Positions 8,071-17,578 of a DNA stretch of 64,000 nucleotides are shown in pieces. The notes under the pieces are model-generated. The model was not told the origin of the DNA. It saw only the letters and a list, made by a program, of their open reading frames with translations, and searched no databases. The stretch lies in contig CALXTQ010000013.1 in assembly GCA_944391485.1 (NCBI GenBank), positions 126,809 to 190,808 on the forward strand, written 5' to 3'. The number at the start of each line of letters is the position of its first letter. Position 1 is the first letter of the stretch. The translations under genes and the position numbers were made by a program. This DNA comes from an uncultured Alphaproteobacteria bacterium. Its GTDB lineage: Bacteria; Pseudomonadota; Alphaproteobacteria; RF32; CAG-239.

Positions 8071-8727
8071 ATGGCAAAAGCAACCAAAGAGAACAAAAAA
8101 TCAGAATCTAAAAAAGAAAAAGAGCCCAAACTCTTAAAAAATGCCGAAACAAAAAAACTCGGTAAAAGCGAAACTAAGGGAATAAAAAGTTCCGAGACAA
8201 AGAAAATCGGCATCAGCAAGACCCGAGCAAAAAAAATCAAACATTCCTATAATGTCAAAGACGCGGAAAATTCCCTGCTGCTGAAACTGAAAAACGGTGA
8301 AGTCGTCATTGAGATGTATCCCGACGCGGCGCCTAACCATGTCGAACGGATTAAAGAACTTGTCCGCGCCGGATTTTACAACGGCCTGAAGTTTCACCGC
8401 GTCATCGACGGCTTTATGGCGCAGACAGGCTGCCCGTACGGCAACGGAACCGGCGGCACCGGACACAAATTGAAAGCTGAATTCAACAAAAATCCCCATA
8501 AACGCGGAACGGTCTCCATGGCACGGTCCATGAATCCGGATTCCGGCGACAGTCAGTTTTTCATCTGCTTTGCGGACTGCCCCTGGCTGGACGGACAATA
8601 TACCGTCTGGGGAGAAGTTACGTCAGGCATGGAATATGTCGATATGATCAAACGCGGAACCGGAAGCAACGGCGTTGTCAGTGATCCCGATGAAATTGTC
8701 AGCCTGGACGTCATTGCGGATTTATAA
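8071..8727 (+). CDS. Cyclophilin-type peptidyl-prolyl isomerase with lysine-rich repeat tail
   Basis: A 218-residue protein. The C-terminal domain (about 62-218) is a small bacterial cyclophilin: FHRVIDGFMAQTGCPYGNGTGG, SMARSMNPDSGDSQFFICF and the LDGQYTVWGEV segment carry the Arg, Phe, Met and Gln active-site residues for proline isomerisation. There is no signal peptide, so it is cytoplasmic. Residues 1-58 are a highly basic tail with an eight-residue repeat ([AS]-E-T-K-[KG]-[IL]-x-x, three clear copies plus SKTRAKKI, residues 25-56), unusual for the family. Start 8071 is preferred over 7999 because GGAG lies 8 nt upstream. It follows the ligase operon by 117 bp and ends in a terminator. 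Confidence 0.9.
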   Translation: MAKATKENKKSESKKEKEPKLLKNAETKKLGKSETKGIKSSETKKIGISKTRAKKIKHSYNVKDAENSLLLKLKNGEVVIEMYPDAAPNHVERIKELVRAGFYNGLKFHRVIDGFMAQTGCPYGNGTGGTGHKLKAEFNKNPHKRGTVSMARSMNPDSGDSQFFICFADCPWLDGQYTVWGEVTSGMEYVDMIKRGTGSNGVVSDPDEIVSLDVIADL

Positions 8728-8730
8728 CGA

Positions 8731-8763
8731 GAAAAGGGAATTTACGCTGTAAATTCCCTTTTC
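8731..8763 (+). terminator. Terminator of the cyclophilin gene
   Basis: A 14-bp perfect stem (8731-8744 with 8750-8763, loop CGCTG) contains AAAAGGGAATTTA and ends in TTTTC, just after the stop codon. Confidence 0.85.
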
Positions 8764-8864
8764 CGGACTTTAACCTCATATTGGTAAAACATTACCGAGG
8801 AGTCTTATCTGATATAAGTCTTCCGGCATAAAAATCAATACCCGGCCGGCTTTTATTTTGCAAA

Positions 8865-8896
8865 AGAAGGGAAATTACCCAAGTAACTTCCCTTCT
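8865..8896. other. Second hairpin in the 8728-8981 gap, similar to the terminator before it
   Basis: AGAAGGGAA-A-TTA (8865-8877) pairs with TAA-C-TTCCCTTCT (8884-8896), 12 bp with one mismatch. It resembles the preceding terminator stem (GGGAA.TTA ... TAA.TTCCC). It may end the minus-strand gene at 8982-9443 or be a duplicated terminator. The gap otherwise shows no gene or RNA I can recognise. Confidence 0.45.
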
Positions 8897-8981
8897 CCGA
8901 GTTGACGATACATTGAAAAATCAATCTATTCATCAACTGCTTTAGGATATAAGCCTGTTTTTTTGATTTTCAACTCATGAT

Positions 8982-9443
8982 CTAAAAAAATTTTTCAGGC
9001 AGTTTTTTGTAAAATTTTCTTTTCAGTTTTCTTTTTTCTTGAAAAGTCAGGCGGCGGTAAAAAACAGCCGCGCCTTCAGATGCGGACAGCAGCAGATACA
9101 GGCAGCCGACGGCAGCGCCAAAATTCATGAAAAAAGCAACCAGCAGACTGACCAGCAGAAAAACATACAGAAAAAGCGACAGCTTATCGGCCAGCTTCCG
9201 CCGTCCTTTTTTTCTGCAGTACTGAATAACAACGCTCCACAATACCCAGCCGGCCATCAGAGACGTCATAAATCCGGCAATTATATTCTTCTTCCAGCCC
9301 AAACAGATTTCAAGCCGGTTAAATCCCGACAAAAACAGATATGACGCAACGACAAGGCCAAATATGACACTTAATACCCATAGGATTTTTTCTATTTTTC
9401 CGCGCCATTTTTTCTTTTTTATTTTTCCCGTAGAAACAACCAT
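8982..9443 (-). CDS. Small multi-pass membrane protein, unknown
   Basis: 153 residues with a very basic N-terminus (KIKKKKWRGK) and four hydrophobic segments (about 19-40, 52-72, 87-107 and 108-125), then a basic, amphipathic C-terminus (EKRKLKRKFYKKLPEKFF). The positive ends suggest cytoplasmic termini. No motif identifies a family. It is separated from the next minus-strand gene upstream by about 70 bp, and the two may form a small unit of membrane proteins. Confidence 0.6.
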   Translation of the reverse strand: MVVSTGKIKKKKWRGKIEKILWVLSVIFGLVVASYLFLSGFNRLEICLGWKKNIIAGFMTSLMAGWVLWSVVIQYCRKKGRRKLADKLSLFLYVFLLVSLLVAFFMNFGAAVGCLYLLLSASEGAAVFYRRLTFQEKRKLKRKFYKKLPEKFF

Positions 9444-9513
9444 TTACTTTCCTACATTATACAGATCATTTAATATTTAATAAAACAGCGGCGGTATTTT
9501 TGCAACATAAATT

Positions 9514-9846
9514 TCAGCAAAAAAAAGACGCCTCTTTTTTACAGAAGCGTTCTTTTAAATGAGCAATTTTTAAATTAATAATGCACCTAGTAATTATTAC
9601 GGTAAGCGCGGCCGCGACTGTACCAAATATTAAAGCGGGCCAAAAGAATTCCAGCACCCAAAGCAGGAACATACAAAAAGCCCAAACAGACAGGATTAAT
9701 GCGGCCGGTTCGTGGTATCTGGGGAAACAAATACCAGTATAAACGGCATACTCCTGATGAGACGGGTAAAAAACCCAGGTTGAATAGGCAACGCATCCGA
9801 CAAATAAAATGCAGCCTAAAACAAAAAAAATAATCATTGTTGACAT
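9514..9846 (-). CDS. Small membrane protein, unknown
   Basis: 110 residues with three hydrophobic stretches (about 3-25, 48-68 and 70-90) and a basic tail ending KKEASFFC. No signal cleavage site or catalytic motif is apparent. The start codon is followed by hydrophobic sequence at once (MSTMIIFFVLGCILFVG). The upstream 150 bp are AT-rich without another gene. It cannot be assigned to a family by eye. Confidence 0.5.
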   Translation of the reverse strand: MSTMIIFFVLGCILFVGCVAYSTWVFYPSHQEYAVYTGICFPRYHEPAALILSVWAFCMFLLWVLEFFWPALIFGTVAAALTVIITRCIINLKIAHLKERFCKKEASFFC

Positions 9847-10001
9847 GTCATCTGTTTAAAATGAAAAGACGAAATAAAGAGATGAAAACCAACTCTACAA
9901 AAGCTTAAAACATACATCATCTCAAATAATACATTACCTGTTTGAGAGATTACGCCTCAGGCCTTTAAGAAATGGTAAAAAAAAGAAAAATTTTAATAAA
10001 A

Positions 10002-10025
10002 AAACTCCGGATTAATCCGGAGTTT
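10002..10025 (-). terminator. Terminator of the RND/cutA operon
   Basis: A perfect 24-bp palindrome containing ACTCCGGAT, followed on the minus strand by a U-tract (A-run at 9995-10001). It lies five bases after the cutA stop codon. Confidence 0.85.
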
Positions 10026-10030
10026 CCGGT

Positions 10031-10342
10031 TCAGCTGTTTTCTGCAATCCATCTGAGATACGGTTCATATCCTTTGTTGATGTCAAACATGACAATCTCG
10101 GGAAGCTCATAGGAATGAAGCTGCAAGATTCTGTCCCGTACGGAGGCAAAATTTTCCGCCCGGGTTTTGACAACCAGCAGATATTCGTTTTCCCGGCAGA
10201 CTGTTCCCTGCCAGCGATAAACAGACTGTATGCCCGGAACAATATTGACACAGGCCGCCAGACCGCTTTCCACCAGATCGGCGGCAATGGTTTCGGCATT
10301 CTGCTTATCACCGGCCATCGACAGAATCAGCGCTTCGGACAT
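10031..10342 (-). CDS. cutA: CutA1 divalent-cation tolerance protein
   Basis: A 103-residue CutA1 protein, a small ferredoxin-like trimer implicated in copper/divalent-cation tolerance in E. coli, though its exact role is debated. Seen: AADLVESGLAACVNIVPGI, the YRWQG core, LLVVKTRAENFASVRDRI and LHSYELPEIVMFDI, the conserved family blocks. The start at 10342 is chosen because AGGAGG lies 6 nt upstream and its ATG follows the stop of the RND pump by one base, implying translational coupling; the longer reading frame from 10420 would just extend into the pump gene. It is the last gene of the adaptor-pump-cutA operon. Confidence 0.93.
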   Translation of the reverse strand: MSEALILSMAGDKQNAETIAADLVESGLAACVNIVPGIQSVYRWQGTVCRENEYLLVVKTRAENFASVRDRILQLHSYELPEIVMFDINKGYEPYLRWIAENS

Positions 10343-10343
10343 G

Positions 10344-13300
10344 TTACGCCTCCTTTTTTGCGGATTTGGACCGGGAGGCTTTCCGGGCTTTTTTATCAAA
10401 AATCTCCCCGATAATGGCAAACATCATCGGAACAAACAAAGTTGCCACAAAGGTAGACAGCAGCATACCGCCGATCATTCCGGTGCCGATGGCATGCCGG
10501 CTGGCCGCGCCCGCTCCCGACGAAACAGCCAGAGGCAGCACGCCGAAAGTAAAGGCCAAAGAGGTCATGACAATCGGACGGAAACGCAGTTTGGCTGCTT
10601 CTACCGCCGCATCGGCATAAGACAGTCCCTCCTCTACTTTCATGACGGCAAACTCCACAATCAGGATGGCGTTTTTGGCAGCCAAACCAATCAGGGTTAC
10701 AAGACCGACCTGAAAATAAAGGTCATTATCGATCCCTCTGAGCCAGACGGCCAACAGCGCGCCGAATACGGCAAAGGGAACGGAAAGAATGACAACAAAA
10801 GGCAGCGACCATTTTTCATACTGGGCCGACAAAATAAGGAAAATCATAATCAAACCGAAGGCAAAAGCCTGAGTGCTGGCACCTCCCGCCTGCTTTTCCT
10901 GATAGGCGGAGCCCGTCCAGGCCAGAGAATAATCATTTCCCAGGACTTTGTCCGCCACTTCTTCCATTGCCGCAATCGCCTGGCCGGAGCTAAATCCGGG
11001 AGCCGGATCGCCCAGAACCTTTGCCGCCGGGAAAATATTGAAGCGGTTGACGAGTTCCGGTCCGGTAACGCGTTCCACCGTAATCAGCGTTGTGAGCGGG
11101 ATCAGCTCTCCCGTTTCCGACTTGACGTAAACATAACGCAAATCATCCGGCGTGCGGCGAAACTGGGCTTCTGACTGAACCGTTACGCGGAAATTGCGTC
11201 CCATGTAAGTAAAGTCGTTGATATACATGCTGCCGAAAGTTGACTGCATAACCGCAAAAATTGAATTGATCGGCACATTTAGGACTCTGGCTTTTTCACG
11301 ATCGAGATCTATTCTGTACTGAGGCGTGCTTACCGAAAAGGTCGTTTTGACATTGCGCAGCTCCGGCCGCTCGTTGGCCGCGTTGATAAACTCCTGCGTT
11401 TTAGCCATCAGTTCCTGCGAAGTTTTGCCCGCCCGGTTTTGGATATATCCCTCAAAACCTCCGGTCATGCTCAGGCCCATTATCGGCGGCATGCTGAAAG
11501 CATAGCCGATTCCTTCGGGCTTACTTAGGCCGATGGCTGTAAACTGAGCTGCCAGCGCCGTCGCCGACTGGTCCGCCTTTTTACGTTCTTCCCAATCTCG
11601 CAGCGTGATAAAGCTGATGCCGGAATAGGTATTCTGCGAAGAGGAAAGAATATTATAGCCGTTAATCGTCAGCATATCCGCGACATTGGGATTAGCCTCA
11701 ATTTCCGCAGAAACCGCATCCGTGAATTTTTCTGTTCGGGGCAGAGACGCCGCCGGCGGCATATCATACGCCATCAGGAGATTTCCCATATCTTCCATCG
11801 GCACCAAACCGCCCGGTACAATTTTGAACAGGGCCAGAATGGCAAGCAAGATGCCGGCAAAGCATGACAAGGCCGTTTTTCTGTGGCTCAAAAACCATTT
11901 GACGCCGGCAATATACCAGTCCGTTATTTTCTGAAAAAAGACGTTAAACCAGCGGAAAAACGCCGCAGGTTCCTTTCCCTGCTTATGGGGTTTGATGAGC
12001 AAAGCGCAAAGAGACGGTGTCAGCGAAAGGGCTACCAGCGCCGAAATCAGCACGGAAACGGCAATAGTTACGGAAAACTGTTTATACATGACGCCGGTCA
12101 TGCCGCCCAGGAACGCAATCGGCAGAAATACTGACGACAAAACCAGCGCAACGGCGACAACCGGTCCCGAAACCTCTTTCATGGCCTTTATCGCAGCTTC
12201 TTTGGGAGAAAGTCCCTCTTCGCTCATCAGGCGCTCAACGTTTTCCAAAACGATGATGGCGTCGTCAACGACAATACCAATCGCCAGAATCAGGCCGAAA
12301 AGCGTCAAAAGATTGATAGAGAAGCCCAGAGCATACATTCCGGCAAAGGCGCCGATAATCGAAACTGGAACCGCCAATATCGGAATAAGGGTGGCCCGGA
12401 AATTCTGCAAAAACAGATAAACCACCAAAATAACCAAAATGACGGCTTCAAAAAAGGTATGAATGACTTCATTAATGGAAACGTTTACAAAAACCGTCGT
12501 ATCATAAGGAATATCATAAACCAGCCCGTCGGGAAAACGTCTGGACAGTTCCGCCATTTTGTTTTTGACCAGTTCGGCAGTTTCCAGCGCATTGGCTCCG
12601 GGTTGCAGATAAATGGCAAAAGCCACGGCATCCTTGCCGTTGAATTTGGACGCGACGCTGTAATCCTGCGCGCCGAGCTCTATCCTCGCGACATCTTTCA
12701 GGCGCAGCAATGCGCCGCTTTCATTGCTTTTCAGAATAATGCTGCCGAACTCTTTGGGGTCTGCCAGGCGCCCTTTGGTATTGACGCTGTAAGTATAGGG
12801 CTGGTATTCCTGCATCGGCTGCTGCCCGAACTGACCCGCCGCAAACTGCGAATTCTGTTCCTGAACGGCCGAAATAACATCCTGCGGCGTCAGATTATAG
12901 TCGGCAAGCTTATCCGGCGAAAGCCAGATACGCATAGAATAGTCCTGCGAAGCAAACAACGACGCGCTTCCGACCCCTTTTATGCGTTTTATTTCATCAA
13001 GAACATTCAACAATGCGTAGTTGGAAACATAAACCGTATCGTAACGATCGGATGTCGAACGCATGGTAACAATCTGCAAAATGGAATTTGACTTCTGCTC
13101 AACGGTAACGCCTTGCTTGGTAACTTCTGAGGGGAGCTTGGGCGTCGCCGCCTGGACTTTGTTGTTAACATCTATGGTTGCCTGATCGGGATCCGTTCCG
13201 ATGTCAAAGACCACGCCGATGGTCAGATATCCGCTGGAAGTGGCGTTTGAATACATGTAAATCATGTTTTTTACGCCGTTGATTTCCTGTTCGATCGGAG

Positions 13301-13490
13301 CCGCGACGGTATCTGCCAGAACCTCGGCTGTCGCACCGGGATAGGTTGCGGAAATCTGGATTTCGGTCGGCACGATATCCGGATACTGCTCAACCGGCAA
13401 AACCTTTATGGAAACAAGACCGGCCAGGATGATAATCAGAGAAATAACCGTTGCAAAAATCGGACGGTCAATAAAAAATTTGGAAAACAT
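10344..13490 (-). CDS. RND efflux pump, hydrophobe/amphiphile (AcrB/MexB) type
   Basis: A 1048-residue inner-membrane proton-driven multidrug exporter, the usual length for the HAE1 family. It begins MFSKFFIDRPIFATVISL and has two repeated halves, each with a periplasmic loop and transmembrane block. The proton-relay acidic pair is in GIVVDDAIIVLENVERLM (equivalent to AcrB Asp407/408) and the relay Lys in GLAAKNAILIVEFA. The GATAE and GAQDYSV porter-domain segments are present. It lies 19 bp after the adaptor gene and is coupled to cutA. No TolC-type outer-membrane factor or local repressor is in the window, so the pump probably borrows an outer channel encoded elsewhere. Confidence 0.96.
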   Translation of the reverse strand: MFSKFFIDRPIFATVISLIIILAGLVSIKVLPVEQYPDIVPTEIQISATYPGATAEVLADTVAAPIEQEINGVKNMIYMYSNATSSGYLTIGVVFDIGTDPDQATIDVNNKVQAATPKLPSEVTKQGVTVEQKSNSILQIVTMRSTSDRYDTVYVSNYALLNVLDEIKRIKGVGSASLFASQDYSMRIWLSPDKLADYNLTPQDVISAVQEQNSQFAAGQFGQQPMQEYQPYTYSVNTKGRLADPKEFGSIILKSNESGALLRLKDVARIELGAQDYSVASKFNGKDAVAFAIYLQPGANALETAELVKNKMAELSRRFPDGLVYDIPYDTTVFVNVSINEVIHTFFEAVILVILVVYLFLQNFRATLIPILAVPVSIIGAFAGMYALGFSINLLTLFGLILAIGIVVDDAIIVLENVERLMSEEGLSPKEAAIKAMKEVSGPVVAVALVLSSVFLPIAFLGGMTGVMYKQFSVTIAVSVLISALVALSLTPSLCALLIKPHKQGKEPAAFFRWFNVFFQKITDWYIAGVKWFLSHRKTALSCFAGILLAILALFKIVPGGLVPMEDMGNLLMAYDMPPAASLPRTEKFTDAVSAEIEANPNVADMLTINGYNILSSSQNTYSGISFITLRDWEERKKADQSATALAAQFTAIGLSKPEGIGYAFSMPPIMGLSMTGGFEGYIQNRAGKTSQELMAKTQEFINAANERPELRNVKTTFSVSTPQYRIDLDREKARVLNVPINSIFAVMQSTFGSMYINDFTYMGRNFRVTVQSEAQFRRTPDDLRYVYVKSETGELIPLTTLITVERVTGPELVNRFNIFPAAKVLGDPAPGFSSGQAIAAMEEVADKVLGNDYSLAWTGSAYQEKQAGGASTQAFAFGLIMIFLILSAQYEKWSLPFVVILSVPFAVFGALLAVWLRGIDNDLYFQVGLVTLIGLAAKNAILIVEFAVMKVEEGLSYADAAVEAAKLRFRPIVMTSLAFTFGVLPLAVSSGAGAASRHAIGTGMIGGMLLSTFVATLFVPMMFAIIGEIFDKKARKASRSKSAKKEA

Positions 13491-13509
13491 GGCGGCTCCT
13501 CAAAAAATG

Positions 13510-15129
13510 TTAACCGGCTATCAGCATATTTTGTTCCGTCTGACTGATAACCTTGTCCGTATAAACTTCCGTTCTGGCTGATGTTGCGGTTGCGCCGCCG
13601 TTTTTTTCCGCCTTGGAAAGCGTATCTTCCTTTAAAATAATAACATTGTCCGCCGGCGGCGTTTGGTTTTCCTCCCGCAAGAGAATAACGCCGCTTTCCG
13701 AAGGCTCTTCCTGACTTTGTGTTCCGGCTGTTTTGCCGTCATTGGAGCGGGAAGATGAATCGGCCTTTGCCGGAGCCACCGCGTCATCTGATTTGGGAGA
13801 AGTTTCGGAAGCCGTCCCAGCGGCCGGAGCTGCATAAATATCTGCCTCAGACTGAACGGGGGCTGTCTCGACCGGCAAATCATCATTGCTTGCAGCCGAA
13901 GCCGACGCCCTTTCAGAGATATAGGAACGAACGTCGTCCATTGCGGAAGGCTTCGTATCCACGGCCGGTTTTTCTACAGGAACCGACGGAAGCGCCTGCT
14001 TCTTAATATCGGCCTTTGCCGGCGCGCCGGGACGGACTTTCATGATACCGTTGACAATAACAACGTCGCCCGAAGACAGTCCCTTATCAATGATCCAGTC
14101 TCCTTCCGGGGTTGTCAAACCTACCTCGACAGAAACAGCCTCGACAATCCCCTGAGAATTGATACGGTAAACAATCGAGCCGTTCGGACTCTGCATGACA
14201 GCTTCCTGCGGGACAACGATGGCGTCTTTACGAATCAGACCTTCTAGAATTAGGCGGACAAACTGGCCGGGGACCAGCTTATTCTCGGGATTGGGAAAAA
14301 CGGCGCGGAGCTTGAGTGTGCCAGTTGTTTCGTCGATGCTCGGATTGACGAAATTTATTTCGCCGTCATAACCGTAAACGGCGCCATTGCCGTATTTAAC
14401 CTTGGCATAGACAGTCTTGGAATGACGGGGATTGACGATCAGTCCCTGCTCAATCATGGAACCGAGCTTGAAAATCTCGTTTTCGGAGGCGGAAAAAATA
14501 ACATAAGCCGGATCCAGCTGAGTAATCGTTGTCATTGGCGTATTAACGGCAATAAGAGAGCCTTCGCTTTGGGTTTCCATGCTTGTTATACCGCTGATGG
14601 GCGCCCGGACTGTCGTATAATTCAGATTAAGCTGCGCCGATTTGACTTTTGCATCGGCTAAAGCCGTGCTGGCCCGCAAAGCATCCAGATTTGCCCGCGC
14701 TTCGTCCCGGGATTTTTCGCTGACAATGCGTTCCTTAAAAAGTTTGGAAATACGATCCCACTGCGTTTCGGCCGCTTTCAGGTTTGCCTCGTTCTGAGAA
14801 AGTTCGGCCTTGGCCTGAAGCAGTTCGACCTCAAACGGTTCAGGATCAATCTGGAACAGGACATCGCCTTCTTTGACTTTTGAACCTTCAACATAATTGC
14901 GTTTGATTAAAATTCCGCCGACACGGGCCCGAACTTCGGTCTCTTTCGATCCCTGCACACGGGCGGCATATTCAAAGCTCAGGGGAATTTCCCGGGGCTC
15001 AGCTTTTATGGCCTGAACCTCCGGCACGGCGGATGCGACCGCCGTCCCCTGCTGCGTTTGTTCGTCCTTACAGGCCACAAGAGTTAAAAAAGCCGCGATG
15101 ACGGCCGATACTTTCAATCTGAATGACAT
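13510..15129 (-). CDS. RND periplasmic adaptor lipoprotein with a long C-terminal extension
   Basis: A 539-residue AcrA/MexA-type adaptor linking the RND pump to an outer channel. The signal ends LVAC (Cys20), so it is lipid-anchored. Family features: RVQGSKETEVRARVGGILI, GDVLFQIDPEPFEVEL, a hairpin of paired helices (about 100-160), TVRAPISG and LVPGQFVRLILEG, then VVIVNGIMKVRPGAP near 370. Adaptors usually end at about 370-400 residues; this one continues for about 160 residues of Ala/Ser/Pro/Glu-rich low-complexity sequence containing two similar patches, GVILLREEN and NVIILKEDT. First gene of the operon; its promoter must lie in 15130-15324, shared with the divergent arginine decarboxylase. 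Confidence 0.93.
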   Translation of the reverse strand: MSFRLKVSAVIAAFLTLVACKDEQTQQGTAVASAVPEVQAIKAEPREIPLSFEYAARVQGSKETEVRARVGGILIKRNYVEGSKVKEGDVLFQIDPEPFEVELLQAKAELSQNEANLKAAETQWDRISKLFKERIVSEKSRDEARANLDALRASTALADAKVKSAQLNLNYTTVRAPISGITSMETQSEGSLIAVNTPMTTITQLDPAYVIFSASENEIFKLGSMIEQGLIVNPRHSKTVYAKVKYGNGAVYGYDGEINFVNPSIDETTGTLKLRAVFPNPENKLVPGQFVRLILEGLIRKDAIVVPQEAVMQSPNGSIVYRINSQGIVEAVSVEVGLTTPEGDWIIDKGLSSGDVVIVNGIMKVRPGAPAKADIKKQALPSVPVEKPAVDTKPSAMDDVRSYISERASASAASNDDLPVETAPVQSEADIYAAPAAGTASETSPKSDDAVAPAKADSSSRSNDGKTAGTQSQEEPSESGVILLREENQTPPADNVIILKEDTLSKAEKNGGATATSARTEVYTDKVISQTEQNMLIAG

Positions 15130-15324
15130 ATTCTGCCCCCGTATATTAAAGTTTTACTCAGAAAAAAAATAAACTAATTTGCAGAAATTACAACATCATT
15201 CGGATTATGTGGATATTTCAGAATGTTTTATTTTGCGGCCGTTGAAAAAGCAAATCCAGCGACTAGCTTAATAGCGGATGATCTTTACAAAAATCTTACA
15301 ACACATTATTTAAGGAGAAAAATG

Positions 15325-15909
15325 ATGACAGAGGGTGTACGCTATCCTACTTTTGCCTTTATTACCGGCGGTGTCGGACAGGCTGATGACGGTATTCCGC
15401 CCCAGCCGTTCGAAACTTTCTGCTACGACTCAGCTTTGATGCAGGCCAGAATTGAGAACTTTAACGTCGTTCCCTATACTTCCGTTCTGCCCAAGGAATT
15501 ATACGGAAAAATCCTGCCCATCAATGACAAGATCGTCAGCCAGTTCAAACACGGCGCGGTTTTGGAAGTCATTATGGCAGGCAACGGCGCTAACCGCGAC
15601 GAGCATAAGGCCATCGCCACGGGTCTGGGAGTCTGCTGGGGCAAGGACAAAAACGGCGAGCTTATCGGCGGATGGGCCGCGGAATATGTTGAATATTTTG
15701 ATACGCAGATTGACGACGAAATCGCCAAAGGACATGCCGAAATGTGGCTGAACAAATCGCTGCAGCACGAACTTGACATCCGCGGTGTCGAAAAACATTC
15801 CGAATTCCAGATGTGGCATAATTACATCAATCTGACGCAACAGTTCGGTTACAGCCTGACTGCCATGGGTTTCCTGAACTTTGAGCATGCCGATCCGGCT
15901 CAGGCTTAG
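15325..15909 (+). CDS. aaxB: Pyruvoyl-dependent arginine decarboxylase (AaxB-like)
   Basis: A 194-residue proenzyme that self-cleaves to give a pyruvoyl cofactor and converts arginine to agmatine and CO2, consuming a proton. The cleavage site is Thr52-Ser53 in [13 protein letters not shown]; chlamydial AaxB is cleaved at Thr-Ser, while archaeal enzymes use Ser-Ser. Other family blocks are [27 protein letters not shown] and [12 protein letters not shown]. The start at 15325 (GGAG 7 nt upstream) puts the cleavage pair at 52-53 and gives the normal length, so the longer frame from 15223 is rejected; ATG 15322 is a near alternative. An APC antiporter follows 101 bp downstream, as in arginine-agmatine acid-resistance modules. 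Confidence 0.93.
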   Translation: MTEGVRYPTFAFITGGVGQADDGIPPQPFETFCYDSALMQARIENFNVVPYTSVLPKELYGKILPINDKIVSQFKHGAVLEVIMAGNGANRDEHKAIATGLGVCWGKDKNGELIGGWAAEYVEYFDTQIDDEIAKGHAEMWLNKSLQHELDIRGVEKHSEFQMWHNYINLTQQFGYSLTAMGFLNFEHADPAQA

Positions 15910-16010
15910 TTCAGCGCATATCCTTATCAGGCGAAGCAGCGCGGTTCCGTCCTCTCTGCTCCGCTTCTCTTTGCAACAGAAACATTTTAATTTATCAGAG
16001 GAACAAAACA

Positions 16011-17510
16011 ATGGCTGATTTACACAACAAGCCTGTTACCGGAACCACCAATCCGCCAGCAACGCCAAAAACCGGCGGCGGATTGGGCGTCCTAGCTCTG
16101 GCCAGCATCGTCGTAAGCTCAATGATCGGCGGGGGCATTTACAGTCTGCCTCAAAACATGGCGGCCGGCGCGTCGGCCGGCGCCGTGCTTCTGGCGTGGA
16201 TTATTACCGGTATCGGCGTTTATTTCATTGCCAATACGTTCCGAATTCTCTCCGCGGCAAAACCGGATCTGACCGCCGGTATTTATATGTACAGCCGCGA
16301 GGGCTTCGGTCCGTATGTCGGTTTTACAATCGGATGGTCATACTGGCTGTGCCAAATCTGCGGCAACGTCGGATATGCCGTCATCACCATGGATGCCCTG
16401 AACTATTTCTTCCCGCCACATTTTGCCGGCGGCAACAACCTGCTGTCGATTATCGGCGGTTCCATTCTCATCTGGGCCTTTAATTTTCTGGTTTTAAGGG
16501 GCATCAAACAGGCCACCGTTATCAATATCATCGGCACAATCGCAAAAATCGTGCCCTTGATTTTATTTATCATTATTCTGGCTTTTGTCTTTAACTATCA
16601 CAAATTCGACTTTGATTTCTGGGGTGAAAACATGGCCTCCAGAGCAAAACTCGGCGGACTGTCGACCCAGATCAAAAGCACTATGCTGGTTACGCTGTGG
16701 GCCTTTATTGGTATTGAGGGCGCCGTTGTTATGTCTAAACACGCCACTAATCCACAGGCTGTCGGTCGTGCTACGCTGCTGGGCTTTTTGGGATGCCTTG
16801 CCATATATGTTCTGCTATCCCTGCTGCCCTTCGGCTTTATGAGTCAGGCGGAACTGGCCTCCATTCCCAATCCGTCGACGGCCGGCGTTTTGGAAAAGAT
16901 CGTCGGTCCCTGGGGCGCCTGGCTGATGAATATCGGACTTCTGGTTTCGGTTCTTACCAGCTGGCTCGCCTGGACGATGGTTACCGCGCAAATTCCGCAG
17001 GCGGCCGCCGAAAACGGAACTTTTCCGAAAGAATTTGCCACCGAAAACGAAAATCAGGCTCCGTCTGTTTCCCTCTGGGTTACGAGTATTCTGATGCAGA
17101 TTTTCATCCTGCTGGTATATTTCTCAAATAATGCCTGGAACACCATGCTGAGCATTACCAGCGTCATGGTTCTGCCCGCTTATTTTTCAAGTTGCGCCTA
17201 TTTGTGGAAAATCTGCGAGGATGGCGAATATCCGTCGGGTATCTACATCAGACGCTCCCATGCCCTGATTTCGGCAATCATCGGCTCTGTTTACGCCCTG
17301 TGGCTTATTTACGCCGCCGGACTGAACTACCTGCTGATGGCCGTCATCTTTATGGCTTTGGGAATTCCGGTCTTTATCTGGTCCAGACGCCAGTTTGCGC
17401 CGAATGACCGCGCATTCACGACCGGAGAGGCCGTACTGGCCTGGTTTCTGGTAATCATTGCGCTATGGGCCATTTACGCTCTGTCGCACGGCATTGTCAG
17501 CATGAACTGA
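16011..17510 (+). CDS. APC-family amino-acid antiporter, probable arginine/agmatine exchanger (AaxC/ArcD type)
   Basis: A 499-residue inner-membrane transporter with about twelve helices. It has the APC superfamily substrate-loop signature in helix 1 ([20 protein letters not shown]) and a [16 protein letters not shown] segment in the helix 6 region typical of basic-amino-acid antiporters. AGAGGA precedes the ATG. It is placed directly after the pyruvoyl arginine decarboxylase, so exchange of external arginine for internal agmatine is the likely role; arginine/ornithine exchange is the alternative, but no arginine deiminase genes are here. A 16-bp stem terminator follows the stop. Confidence 0.88.
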   Translation: MADLHNKPVTGTTNPPATPKTGGGLGVLALASIVVSSMIGGGIYSLPQNMAAGASAGAVLLAWIITGIGVYFIANTFRILSAAKPDLTAGIYMYSREGFGPYVGFTIGWSYWLCQICGNVGYAVITMDALNYFFPPHFAGGNNLLSIIGGSILIWAFNFLVLRGIKQATVINIIGTIAKIVPLILFIIILAFVFNYHKFDFDFWGENMASRAKLGGLSTQIKSTMLVTLWAFIGIEGAVVMSKHATNPQAVGRATLLGFLGCLAIYVLLSLLPFGFMSQAELASIPNPSTAGVLEKIVGPWGAWLMNIGLLVSVLTSWLAWTMVTAQIPQAAAENGTFPKEFATENENQAPSVSLWVTSILMQIFILLVYFSNNAWNTMLSITSVMVLPAYFSSCAYLWKICEDGEYPSGIYIRRSHALISAIIGSVYALWLIYAAGLNYLLMAVIFMALGIPVFIWSRRQFAPNDRAFTTGEAVLAWFLVIIALWAIYALSHGIVSMN

Positions 17511-17529
17511 CAATCAGGAGCGCAATAAC

Positions 17530-17567
17530 AAAAAAGGTTTTCGCCGAACCGGGCGAAAACCTTTTTT
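17530..17567. terminator. Terminator after the arginine antiporter
   Basis: A 16-bp stem (17530-17545 with 17552-17567) containing GGTTTTCGCC, loop GAACCG, with A- and T-runs at both bases, so it can act for the convergent DUF218 gene too. Confidence 0.9.
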
Positions 17568-17578
17568 CCATACAACAG

